The notes under the pieces are model-generated. The model was not told the origin of the DNA, did not search any database, and saw only the letters and a list, made by a program, of their open reading frames with translations. Shown here piece by piece: positions 1 to 10,960 of a stretch of DNA of 64,000 nucleotides (the first letter of the stretch is position 1; every line of letters begins with the position of its first letter). Source of the DNA: Anthoceros angustus (lineage: Eukaryota > Streptophyta > Anthocerotopsida > Anthocerotales > Anthocerotaceae); the NCBI GenBank assembly GCA_010909165.1, contig MU008187.1:438247-502246 (forward strand), written 5' to 3'. Made by a program: the position numbers and the translations under genes.

Positions 1-675
1 ATCCGTATCCCATCACAGATCTGGCGCAATTCAATTCAATTCAATCCGGCGCAAATTCCACCTTTGCAAATTGGGTGCAAAAAGTGCGTGAAGGATCCCG
101 TAGGCGAAGGCGGTACACAAACAGCCGTAGGTGGTGAGGTGGATCGGGTACAGTGTACGTATTTGTGTGTATCGTTTTGAGGAAAAGTTTCGTAGCCCTC
201 GAGTTTCTCCTTCGTCTTGCGGCTTACAGCTTGCCTGCTGCAGCTGCTGCTACAGCGCGCGTGCGGGCTGCCTTCGCTGCTGCTGCTGCTCCCGGGGCAT
301 CGCGCGCCCGCGTCGGCCGAACCCCTGCCTGCACTGATCGCCCGCCGCGCCGCCGGCTTCCTGGATCCTTCTGCTGTTTGCTCGGCCATAGCTGCAGCAT
401 CCTGCACGGCGGAGCTCGGCTGGGACGGGCGCGGGGCTCGCGCATTGGATTCGCGGCTGCTGGAGCTCGGAGCTGGCGGAATGCGGGGGAGGATGGGGCG
501 GTGAGCCATGGGTGGAGGGACGGCGTGGTTGGACTTTGCGGGCGGGAATTGCGTCGTGAGGGTTGAATTCCAGGGCGGAGGGGCTGGAGCCTGAGCGGGA
601 GGTGGAGGTGGATTGGATTGGACTGCGGGACTGTGGGACTGGGGGGCGGGCGGGCTTAGCTAGTTGGTGAAGCTC
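1..675 (+). promoter_or_regulatory. Promoter and 5' leader region of the RVE-type MYB gene
   Basis: No protein family is recognisable here on either strand; the overlapping open frames are GC-rich and of low complexity. A short (CAATT)n run lies near 29-48 and CTG/GCT-rich stretches near 235-295. An in-frame TAG at 661-663 rules out an upstream extension of the following gene. I did not find an evening element (AAAATATCT) here, although genes of this family are often clock regulated. Confidence 0.5.
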
Positions 676-3007
676 ATGAATGCTGGCGTCGAGATGTTTG
701 GGGTAATAGCGGCAGGCTCTTCTCTGCCTAACATGGCCAGCTCCGTGGGAGTGACGGAGGAGGGTTCTAAGAAGATCCGTAAGCCTTATACCATCACTAA
801 ATCCAGGGAGAGCTGGACGGAGCAGGAGCACGATAAGTTCCTGGAAGCGTTGCAGCTGTGAGTTTGCTTGTGCCAGACTCCATCTGCGGTGCGGGTTGTG
901 GGTTTGCTTGGGGCACCTGTTGGTGTTGGCGGTCGCTTCTGATGCCCGCGGCCGCTTTGTGGGATGGATGAGGTTCGTGTGTTGGGATGAGGTGTCGGGA
1001 TTCTCACGCCGCCGCCTTGCCTTCCCGTGTGCGTGCAGGTTCGATCGAGATTGGAAGAAGATTGAAGCTTTTGTTGGTTCCAAGACTGTTATCCAGGTTT
1101 GGGAGCCTCAAAACCTTACTTACCCTCGTCCACTTTCTCCTGTCTCAATGGTGGTGTAAGTGTGAGTCGGTGTGAGGGGGAAGCAGCTGGCGCTGGGGTG
1201 GGTGGAGTGTGGGGTGCCATCAATCATGCTGCCCTCTCGTTGATGCAGATTCGGAGCCACGCTCAAAAGTATTTCCTCAAAGTACAAAAGAATGGCACTG
1301 GAGAACATGTGCCTCCTCCCAGGCCTAAGCGCAAGTCTGCCCAACCGTATCCTCAGAAAGCACCCAAAAGTGGTGAGGCCCATCTCAAGGCTGCTATGTC
1401 CATGATGCATCATGTCCACATTCTGTATCTGTCCAGTGCGCTCTATCTTATACCTGCTTTTCTGTTTCAGTCCCAGTACAACCTCTCGTTTCTCGTGCAT
1501 TGCCTTCTTCCACTGCACAGGCCGATCCTATCTACGCTATGGGGCAGCAGCAGTGTGCTGTCTATGCTGCTTCCGCCACAACGAGTCCTACAGTGTCTGC
1601 ATGGGTGCAGCATTCTGTTCCGCCTCCTGGTACAATAACATATGTACCGAAAGGTAAGTTTATTTCTCATCTTGGACTAGCAAGTTATTTTTTAGCTTGG
1701 ACTATTCTCATGTGGCGTTTGCAACTACCCATCAAGCACCATTGCTTGTTCCTTTCCGTCAGGTTTTTCACTCTGTTGTGGCCCTCGCGCAGATGGAACT
1801 TCCGTCGGCTTGATGGTAGGCAGGAATCGGAGCAGTAGCAGCACTGGGAGCTCTTCTGGAGGATGGGTGCAACAGATCCTACCCGCTGGAAAAGTTAACC
1901 AAGAAGCCTCCTTGCGAGGCATGTACTTGGATCTTGTCTTTTGCTACTTGTCTTTCCTGGAGCGCTTAGTTGTGAATTTGAGCTTTAGATATTATGTGCC
2001 TAAGTGCTTATTTCAATTTCCCTTGTTCTGTGCTTTCTTGCAGCAACTCCAGACTTTGCACAAGTATACAAATTCATTGGTAGCGTATTTGATCCTGGGA
2101 CTGCTGGCCATTTGAAGAAATTGAAAGAAATGGCACCAATAGATAGAGAGACGGTAAGGAGTTTTGAGGCCAGTCGCATGCCCGGTTGGCTGTTAGGCTC
2201 ATACCTCTCGTAGAGCCAAGCTTTGTTACTTATATGGATGCTCATATGTTGCAGGTCTTGCTCTTGATGAGGAATCTCTCCATCAACCTTTCCAGTCCCG
2301 ACTTTGAAGAACATGTAAGTTGTCCCCCATTTTGATTGTCATTCCACTCGTCTCTTTGCAGCTTTCCCCATCAAATCTAATGTATCCCCTCGTTCATTCT
2401 TGCCAGAAACTGTTCTTGTCGGTGTATGATATTGCTGTGGAAACACGACCTGCTGCAACCGAAGATCAGATAAATGGACCATCAACAGCACAACCAGCGC
2501 CATCAGCATCGGTAGGGATGGTGCAAAGGCTGTCTTGAGGGTGAACGTGGTGGCGTGCACACATCTTCTTCCAAGCTAATCCCTTCTTATCTGCAGGATG
2601 CTGGAGATGATGATGCATCTGTATCTGGTCAACCTGGGTGCTCAACTCAAGTAAGTGAAAGTGCTGATTCAGATAGTCATATGGAATCTAAGTCTCGGCC
2701 ACAGGTGCCAGTAACTGCGTATCCTGAGAAGTCAGCTGATGTCTCGCAAAAGCATGGGCATCGATACAATGATGGTGGGGGAGGTGGTGGAGTCCTAGGA
2801 GGGACTCCATGTTCTTTTGCCGGCATTCCTTCGTCACCTCAGTTACTTGAAGCAGCTCCTCCTGCAATGCAGCATCCCCTTGGGGTACAGTCTCAACAGC
2901 AGGGTGCATCCGCAGGTTCAAGGATACCAGAGGTTTATGGCTTGGGTATGCCTCCTCTCGTGCCAAGGGCAGCTGATGGAGCGGGCGTAGATGCATGGTG
3001 GAGTTGA
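676..3007 (+). CDS. RVE: REVEILLE-type (LCL clade, RVE4/6/8-like) single-MYB transcription factor
   Basis: Nine exons can be joined in frame: 676-857, 1039-1096, 1249-1372, 1471-1653, 1763-1918, 2044-2153, 2255-2314, 2407-2511 and 2597-3007. They give about 462 residues. Exons 1-3 encode one MYB repeat, from [20 protein letters not shown] through IEAFVGSKT to the diagnostic SHAQKYF. This is followed by [20 protein letters not shown], typical of RVE proteins. Exons 6-8 encode the LCL domain (FIGSVFDPG, then [18 protein letters not shown]), which in RVE4/6/8 binds LNK coactivators. The family binds evening elements and activates evening-phased genes. The ATG at 676 is chosen because an in-frame stop lies just upstream. 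Exon 5 appears to end at a GC donor (1919 on), because joining to exon 6 restores the frame. The C-terminus is Gly/Ser/Pro rich. Family assignment is firm; orthology to a particular RVE is inferred. Confidence 0.93.
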
Positions 3008-3573
3008 CCCTGTACCTTAAGTGGTTGTATCAATAGTTCGCGTTTTTTCCTGTGCTAAATATTTGTGAATACGACATGTCCTGATGTTTGCTTCTTTCTA
3101 GGGAGGGTAAGATCATTTGTCGAAAGTAAATTTTTCTAGCAAATTGTCCATCGCAGAGTGTGTTATAGTCGCGGTCCTTGTTACAGTTCGCAGCTGAGTA
3201 ATGTCTCAGGAGTGTAAAATTATGAGTAGCATATGCGTACTATAGTGTAAGTAGAATACTAGTGTGTTGCAGTCAGGCGTTGTTCTCTCGTCGGCAAGCA
3301 ATTTCTAGTCCAAATTTTGATGAAACCCCATGGGGTTATGTATCTGTTGTGGGGAGACATCTACAATACAGTATGGTTTCCGTGCAAGCTCTGCGTCGTT
3401 TGCTTCTACTGCATTTGTCGTTTTCCTTATGCCTTCTGCTGTGTGGGCATAGAAGAAGCATTGAAAAAACCGCCCAAACGCAAAGTGGATCTTCAGAAAT
3501 GTGATGGACATCATTCTTTATGTGGAGAGAAGTATCATTTTCTATGTTTGCACACAGACAAGTCAGTTGTAGA
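3008..3573. other. 3' UTR and convergent intergenic spacer
   Basis: This AT-richer stretch separates the convergent RVE and WD40 genes. Small open frames at 3262-3628 have no recognisable family. I see no RNA gene or repeat. Confidence 0.5.
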
Positions 3574-6500
3574 CTATGCGTCCTGCAAAATCCTCTGGCA
3601 TCTTACAATTCCTGCAGTTCCGCCGTAAGCTAACCAATCGCTCTTATTCGGGTTACTGTTCCATCTGAGCCTATTGATAGAAACAACCTTGAAAGGAAAC
3701 TCCTCAATGGGGGGCAACAGCAACCCTTGGGGTGTGCCATCATCATTATTCGAAGGAGGATCGCATGCATCCTCTACATCCATCTCTCCACCACTGTCCA
3801 CACGCTCTGCCTGGCTGTGCCTAGAAAGATCTGCGGTCGCCTTGCTACCTTTTTGGTTTGCCTTGCCCTCGCTACCTGCACGTACAGGAGGAAGGAAGGT
3901 GCCCCCACCGGCAGCTCTCAAGGCTTGATTCATCGTGGATGCAAACCCCCTCTTGGACCGAGGCGTATTGGTCCACTCAGTGAGTGACTTCTTCATTTGA
4001 ACAGGGCAGCTCTTCTGCTCCGGTACAATCAACAATGGTCCAGACTCTGAGCTGGCAGCCAATGCTCCGATGAGGAAGTGGGGAGCTCTGTGTCTGGCAG
4101 CAGGATTTTGAACAGCCTTGTCCGTGAGCTGTAAGCACAAAACATACCCAGAATTGTGTACAGTTAGGGCAGGAGTCGAGCAGAGCACCAAGTTGTGTTA
4201 GCTTCCTTAGATCTCCAGAATGCTTCCAGCATAAAATATACGACCATCTGCACCAACAAGGTCCATCGCCTCACCTCAAATTGGATGACTGAACCATCTG
4301 CCCCACAATAAGCAACAGTATCTGTTCACACAGTTTCCCTATGTCAGATACAGTGTCGTCACAACCCAGGCAATATTCTGAACATAATTCTAAAACGTAC
4401 AAACCAAAGAACTCGGATCCATGACGTGTGCAGTCCTCAAGCAGTTTGTCATCTCCCTGGTCACTACAATCGAACTTAGTGGTTCTGTTTTGGAACTTAC
4501 TTCTCGACCAACAAGCTTGGATGCCCCAGATTGCAAAGGATGAGCAAAAGTAACTGTGCAGATTCTGAGTCTGGGGTGTGCCCAAGGTATTTCCAGTCGG
4601 TTCTGAGTCAAAATCTGTAGCCGTCAAGTTCACCAACCGCACGGTTCCATCATCCATGCAGAGCAGAAGACACCTAAGACACCAGCAAGTGCACCGATAT
4701 CAAAAGTCATGAAATTTGCATGAGTCTCAACATACACTTCAGTATAGCACTTACTTTGGGTGCGCTATCCAATTCAGCCCCAAAATCCATCCTCTCGATA
4801 TCTGCAGATCCCAGATAGGCTGAAAAGGACCCCTGCAAGAACCGACTACATAATCAAACGCTACAGCTCCAGTGACAGACGCACAAAAGGTGAGAAACTC
4901 ACGGTATCATGGACACAGCACAAAGAAGATCCAGGGTTGAAAGAGATAAACGGCAAGCAACATAAATGTGGAACCCAGTTAGTTTCGAACATTATTATGA
5001 TTTGCAGACAACAAAGAACGTACCGAATATCCCAAAAGCGGACGAATCCACTGTGACCAGCAGTTGCAATCAAATGCTCCCCAGCAGAACCGCTGCCATG
5101 GATTTGTCAGAAAAGACCTGGTAAAACTACCAAGTTATAGCAACAAATCAAGCACTTTATCCTACCTGCCATACGGTGCCCAAGCAACAGCTCGTATTGG
5201 GAAAGAATCAGCAATGAATGACATCAATGGTCGGGCTTCTGCAGAGACCAAACACCACTTCAGTACATTTGCATCTGCCTCGTGTACAACATCAGCATGC
5301 CACTTCAGAAACGTATAATTCAGGTCTTGGTCAGCCCATCTATAAGATAGATCTATCTTACGGAGCCTGCAAAGGAAAACTTTACCTTCCCCAGCAAGCG
5401 CTGAAGCGTCGAATTTCCACAATGCAACCTACACATAAAAAGGTTCTGTTCAATACTAACACACGTTAGGTCTTATTCTCTCCATCCTTTCATAACATTT
5501 GCGAGATGACCCTAGTGTAGGCTATGAGCTTACTGATCCATCATGGCAACCAACAAGAAGCAGATCATAGGGAGCCCAGGTGGACCACTCCACCGCCAGG
5601 GGAATACTGCATATTCCGGAACATCAGTAAACACTGTTCACAACGACGAACAATAATCCGAGATGCTGGAAAGAAAGAGATGTGCCGAGATTAGTCACTA
5701 CTCTTACCTCTTTTGACCTCCACTGCAGAGATCAGAGCATCGTAAAGCAGGTTCAATCCTCACAAATAAGGTGCCAACTTCAAACATACCTGGCAGAGGA
5801 ACGTCAAACCTGAAAGATAAAAGACGTTAAATACCCGCTACTCAGGAAGGAGGTCCAAAACAATCCTCAATTCCCAAGAGGTCTGAGCGACAGAATGTGA
5901 GGGCAGGCATACTCACACTTGCACCGAACCATCGCCAAGAACCACAGCTAAGTAGCCAAGTCGCAACATCTCTCTGTCCTCAGGATCATGCTTTAAGTCC
6001 ACGGCAACAGGCCTCCACTTTGCATCCCACGTAACCAGCCCATCATGTACCAAACCTAGAACCACGCCCGAGAGATCGCAGTCTGCAGCAGAGCCCGATA
6101 AATTCACTCCACTTGATGTCTGCTTGCTGATGTCTAAAGCAACCTTTCCTCTAGCTTTGTCCTTTAATCTAACTCTCAGCTTGCCGCTCATTGTTGATAG
6201 GTTTGTATCATCTAACCCATGAGCAATCTGCTCCCCACCTGCTTCATCTCTTTGACCTGTGGGTGGCTGCACAGAGCCACTCCCAGCGGCTCCATCATTA
6301 CTGCAGTCATGACTATCCTTCCCAGAAAAGGGCCCTACCTCAGACATGCCCGTCTGGGGGAGAGAGCATACACCGGCCGTGCCTTCCATTGGAACAACAT
6401 CCCTCTTCAGATTTAATGCGTCTGCAGAGATTTCAGCCTGGCTCTCCCAGCCACGAGCTGCAAAGTCAACGGCCCAGATTTGCACCAGCCCCTTTCCTGA

Positions 6501-9500
6501 CAAGGGCTGGCCCAACTTTGTGAATGGTGTATCCCCAGGATGAGTCCCTACAGCAAGAAACTAAACACAGCAAAACATCAGCAGCAGACACTGAAAGCAA
6601 TAAACTTTAGCTCACAGCTCAGTTGCATTTATCGTAATCTAAAAACGAATCAACAATATGGAAAATGGTCCAGCTCTTTCAAACCTCTGCTCGGTGGTCT
6701 TGATCAATACAAGGCAGTAAAGGCCACCCTGGTCTCGTGGGGCACCAATCTAAAGCCCAGACAGACCCTCCTGCATTTAGCACGACATCGTTGCTGCAAT
6801 TACAGACGCCAATATTCAGTAGTAAGCAATAGAAGGAGAAGGTGACTCCACTCGTCCAATCCTGGAAATCACAGTGCTCTAACAACAAAAAGGACCCAAT
6901 GTTCCCTAAAGACTTGCTTGTTTGACAGAGAAAGGTATTCTAAGAGCTCACCATGTTTTCATTGTATTAGGTTCGACTGAATTGGGTTCACTGGCAGATG
7001 CTCCCAGCTGATGTGAAAAAGAGAACAGTGGTTAGTACAGGGGCTCTCTGACCCGTGAAACAAGTGTAAGAGTTAAGCAATTTCACAAACATCCAACGAA
7101 CATCACAAAAGTAACGCCCCTTCCACTCCAACGCCAGAAAACACAGAACGTACATCTGGGACGATGGCAGCTGTGAATAGGGGCAAAGTGAAGCCCATGT
7201 GTTTGTCATCAGCGTCAGACGTGTAGCGTAATTCTGGCGACTTCAGAGGAAATGAACAGTAGCTTTGCCAGTCTCTGGCATCATACGTTAGACACAAATG
7301 GGACAGAGTTACTGTAGTGATGATCATGACCAATTCATACGATCAGATAAAGTCGACATGAAAACTTGCAACAGGAACAGCTGCAACAAACGTGTCAAGA
7401 TTGTTTTCACTCATCGTGTAGAACATACGGTATAACAGTGATCTCAGAAAGCCACTTTGAACGAGTTTCATGGATGTCTTCTAGCGATCTCAACCCCTGT
7501 GGCCCTGCACGCTCCTGCTCCTCGCTTCCACCTTCACCAACATCACGTTCGCCAGTTTTAACTTCCTGCTCCTGATTAGCTTCCTTCTTCCCTCTCCCTC
7601 TGCCTCGGCCTCTACCTCTGCCTCTCCCTCGCCCCCTAGTCTTAACATACTCAGCTTCAATTTCCTCCCTGCCCTCCACAACATCGGCCCCGCTTTCACT
7701 GCCCTTGATTCCAGCATCCTCTTGCACAATAACTTCGCCATCCACTCCTTCGGCTATTATCTTATCTCTTCCACTACTACTGCCCCCCTCAGTACCCTCC
7801 ACAGCCACTCCCCCTTCCATCCCTACAGCCTCAGCTAGTGTTTCCGCCTCCATTCCTCTCCCTCGCCCTCTCCCCCTTCCTCTCCCTCTACCTCTGCCCC
7901 GACCTCGCCCTCTGCTTTTCTCAATGCTGTCCATCCCGATTTGCTCCTCAGTCCCTGCCTCCTCCCCCAAACTCACGCCCTCCACTTCAGCGTGCTCTTC
8001 CTCCACAGCCCCTGCCTCAGTTCCTGTTCCTCTCCTCTCCTCCCTCTGCCTCTGCCCCGACCTCGCCCTCTCCTTTTCTCAATGCCGCTCATTCCAGTTT
8101 GCTCCTCAGTCCCTGCCTCCTCCCCAAACTCACGCCCTCCATTTCACTGCGCCTCCACAGCCCCTGCCTCAGTTCCTGTTCCTCCTCCTCTGCCTCTCCC
8201 TCTCGGCCCCGACCTCGCCTCTGCTTTTCTCAATGCTGTCCATTCCCATTGGCTCCTCAGTCCCTGCCTCCTCCCCCAAACTCACGCCCTCCACTTCAGC
8301 GTGCTCTTCCTCCACAGCCCCTGCCTCAGTTCCTGTTCCTCTCCCTCTCCCTCTTCCTCTGCCTCTGCCCCGACCTCGCCCTCTCCTTTTCTCAATGCCG
8401 TTCATTCCAGTTTGCTCCTCAGTCCCTGCCTCCTCCCCCAAACTCACGCCCTCCATTTCACCGTGCGCCTCCTCCACAGCCCCTGCCTCAGTTCCTGTTC
8501 CCCTCCCTCTCCCTCTGCCTCTCCCTCTCCCTCGGCCCCGACCTCGCCCTCTGCTTTTCTCAATGCTGTCCATTCCCATTGGCTCCTCAGTCCCTGTCTC
8601 CTCCCCCAAACTCACGCCCTCCATTTCAACGTGCTTCTCCTCCACAAGCCCTGCCTCGGTTCCTGTTCCCCTTCCCCTCCCTCTACCTCTCCCTCTGCCT
8701 CTGCCTCTGCCCCGACCTCGCCCTCGCCCTCTGCTTTTCTCAACACCGTCCATTCCAGTTTGCTCCTCAGTCCCTGTCTCCTCCCCCAAACTCACGCCCT
8801 CCACGTCAACGTGCTCCTCCTCCACAGCCCCTGCCTCAGTTCCTGTTCCCCTCCCTCTCCCTCTCCCTCTGCCTCTCCCTCGGCCCCGACCTCGCCCTCT
8901 GCTCTTCTCAGTATCGTCCATTCCAAATTCCTCCTCAGTCCCTGTCTCCGCCCCAAAACTCACGCCCTCCATTTCAACGTGCTCCTCCTCCACATCCCCT
9001 GCCTCAGTTCCTGCTCCCCTTCCCCTCCCTCTACCCCTACCTCTACCTCTACCTCTGCCCCGTCCTCTTGCTTTCTCAATACCGTCCATACTCTCGCCTC
9101 CAAATTTCTCCTCAGCCCCTGTCTCTTGCCCCACTTCTGTGCCACTCACGCCCTCCACTCCAACGTCCTCCTCCTTCACAATCCCTGCTTCGGTTACTGC
9201 TCCTCTTCCTCTTCCTCTCCCCCTACCCCTCCCTCTCCCACGCCCCCTGCCTCTGCCGCTGCCTTTTGAGCTCTCTTCCTGAACTCCTTCTACTTCCATG
9301 GCTCCTGCGTCACCCCCTCCTGGCCCAGTAGTTCCAACATTCTGCCCATCGTCCTCTCCTCCTTCCTGTCTCTCCACCATGTCCACTCCACCCTCCTCAC
9401 CCCTTCCTTCAAGACCTAAACCTTCAGTCTCCATTCTGAAACTTCGCAAATCCACCTCCCCTCCTTCCTGCTCCTGCCTCTCCACCACCATGTGCTCTCC

Positions 9501-10107
9501 ACCCTCCTGCACATTCCCCTCAAAACCTAACCCTCCACCTTCTCCCCCTCCCTGCCCCTGCCACTGCCCCTCCACCACGTCCTCTCCACCCTCTCGAACC
9601 GTTTCCTCCACACTCACACCACCTTCAGCTCCTGCTTCATTCGTGACAGTCCCCCCTCTCCCAGCCCCTCTCCCTCTCCCTCTCCCCGGCCCAAATACCG
9701 CCAGCTTCACAGCCCCTCCATTCTCCTTTCCCTCCACACCACCTCGCCCTCTCCCTCTCCCTCTTCCCCTTCCCCTCCCTCTGCCCCTCCCTCCCTCCCT
9801 CTCCCTGCCCCCTCGTACTCGGTACCTCCTCCATCTCACCAGACGAGCTTCCCGAATCCGCGTCTGCCAATCGTGCTCGTTTCCTCCCTTCCTCCCCAGA
9901 GCCTGCTCCCTCCGCTATCCCCTGCCCTGCATCTTCTCCATTCCCGCCTCCCTGGCCTTCATCCCCTGCTCCTGAAGCACCATCTTCGTTTCCGTCAGCT
10001 ACGGGCCTCTTGACGCCTCTCCTGTTCAATTCAGCCGAGTCAGGGGTCCCAGCGAGGAACGGCACGTGATCCTTGTCAGCCGACGGTTCCCCGTCCCCAG
10101 CTTCCAT
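3574..10107 (-). CDS. WD40-repeat protein resembling TFIIIC subunit GTF3C2, with an Arg-Gly-rich N-terminal array
   Basis: The minus strand carries a multi-exon gene. The N-terminal part (10107 to about 7407) is acidic, then dominated by RGRGRG blocks. The C-terminal half is a WD40 propeller, recognisable in exons near 6540-5915 (KGLVQIWAVDFAARGW, LGYLAVVLGDGSVQV), 5620-5540 (LAVEWSTWAPYDLLLVGCHD), 5425-5370 (LWKFDASALAGE), 5240-5165 (IRAVAWAPYG), 5095-5025 (IATAGHSGFVRFWDIR), 4830-4755 (PIWDLQISRGWILGLNWIAH) and 4680-4500 (MDDGTVRLVNL). The last exon ends in INRLRWNSN...WLAYGGTAGIVRCQ. This C-terminus is characteristic of plant WD40 proteins related to GTF3C2, a TFIIIC subunit in RNA polymerase III initiation. 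The start is uncertain: ATG at 10107 is the first in the frame, but acidic coding-like sequence continues to about 10310 in shifted frames. Frame breaks occur near 9750-9840 and 8030-8220. The WD40 call is strong; the TFIIIC link is inferred. Confidence 0.75.
7855..9260 (-). repeat. Coding minisatellite: about eight to nine tandem units each with an (RG)n block
   Basis: Tandem units of roughly 165-190 bp lie in the WD40 gene. On the minus strand each unit encodes an EK(S/A/R)-type junction, an alternating Arg-Gly run of 7-11 RG pairs, and an acidic spacer of about 35 residues of the type GTEAGAVEEEHVEMEGVSLG...GTEE. Units differ by substitutions and by RG number. The two at about 8030-8220 are out of frame with their neighbours. 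The plus strand reads as long Pro/Leu/Ser-rich open frames, which are antisense shadows. The alternating RGR core resembles AT-hooks but lacks the proline of RGRP. Confidence 0.9.
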
Positions 10108-10960
10108 TTCAAACACTCCAGCTTCCTGCCTACGATCCTGCCCCCTGCCTGGTTTTCACGTGGGACAGAAAAGGATGGCAGCCTTTACTGGATCATCCAA
10201 TGCACGCCGCTGTGACGCCTTCTTGCCAAGTCAAGTACGCCGGTTGGGGAGCTGCAACATTGACAACAACCTGACAGTCCGATCCTTCGTCATCCTCATC
10301 GTCGTCGTCCACACTCGTTCCCGTGCCTTTCCTTCAAAAACTCACACCCTGCACACAAATCAAGTCGTGGAATTAGCGTTTGCCCTTTCATTACTGGTTT
10401 CTACCGAGGAACTTCCAGCCGTGTTTCATCTGCAATGTTCATGATAACACCCCCGCTAATCATAACCTAATCTAGATTGATTCCAGATTCGATGTAAACC
10501 GTATTATCTACTATTCTTTGAAAAAACTCTGTGCAATTTACATTTCTAGGTCAAGATTGTCAATGAGACCTACCTAGGTCCATATTTGTTCCACAAAGAT
10601 GGGATAAATCTATCGAGGAGAATTATCAAGGTCGCTCTAAAAACAAAAAGAGAAGATTTTATTCGAATATCCGAACCCCCTTCTCTGACATGTAAACCCT
10701 CTTAGCACACTCCATACAGTCCCAAAACAAGCATTTTAGCATGGTTTGAAAATAGGGCGACCCTTGTCCAAGAAGGGTTGACGTGAAAACCCGTTTCAAA
10801 CACAACGCAACAGTTAATCCAAGGAAAGGCGGCCGGCGCCTTTCCTTACTTTATGAACAAGAGAGAAAAATGATAACATCACTTGGCTAACTGCAATCGT
10901 TCCAAAAGTCTTTACAAACAAAGAGAAGAAGCACATCTATGTGCTTACCAAACCATTCAC
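10108..10960. other. Intergenic boundary between the WD40 gene and the mobile-element-like region
   Basis: Minus-strand positions 10310-10125 encode acidic, coding-like fragments (VDDDDEDDEGSD, then KKASQRRALDDPVKAAILF one frame away). These may be a first exon or lost N-terminus of the WD40 gene. From about 10440 the composition becomes AT-richer, with no gene. A GC palindrome lies at 10821-10847. No terminal inverted repeat could be matched with the right side of the region. Confidence 0.45.
10821..10847. repeat. GC-rich palindrome, 10-bp perfect arms
   Basis: The arms AAGGAAAGGC and GCCTTTCCTT flank GGCCGGC. This is the leftmost member of the dispersed GGCGCCGGCC-type palindrome family and lies in noncoding sequence just left of the methyltransferase-like gene. 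Confidence 0.8.

Noticed and set aside
7855..9260. RGRGRG blocks as canonical AT-hooks
   Set aside because: The AT-hook core needs GRP; no proline follows the RGR cores here.
7705..9975. Long plus-strand Pro/Leu/Ser-rich open frames (up to 525 residues)
   Set aside because: They are the antisense of the Arg-Gly minisatellite; stop-free length follows from the CTCCCTCT repeat composition, and no domain is present.
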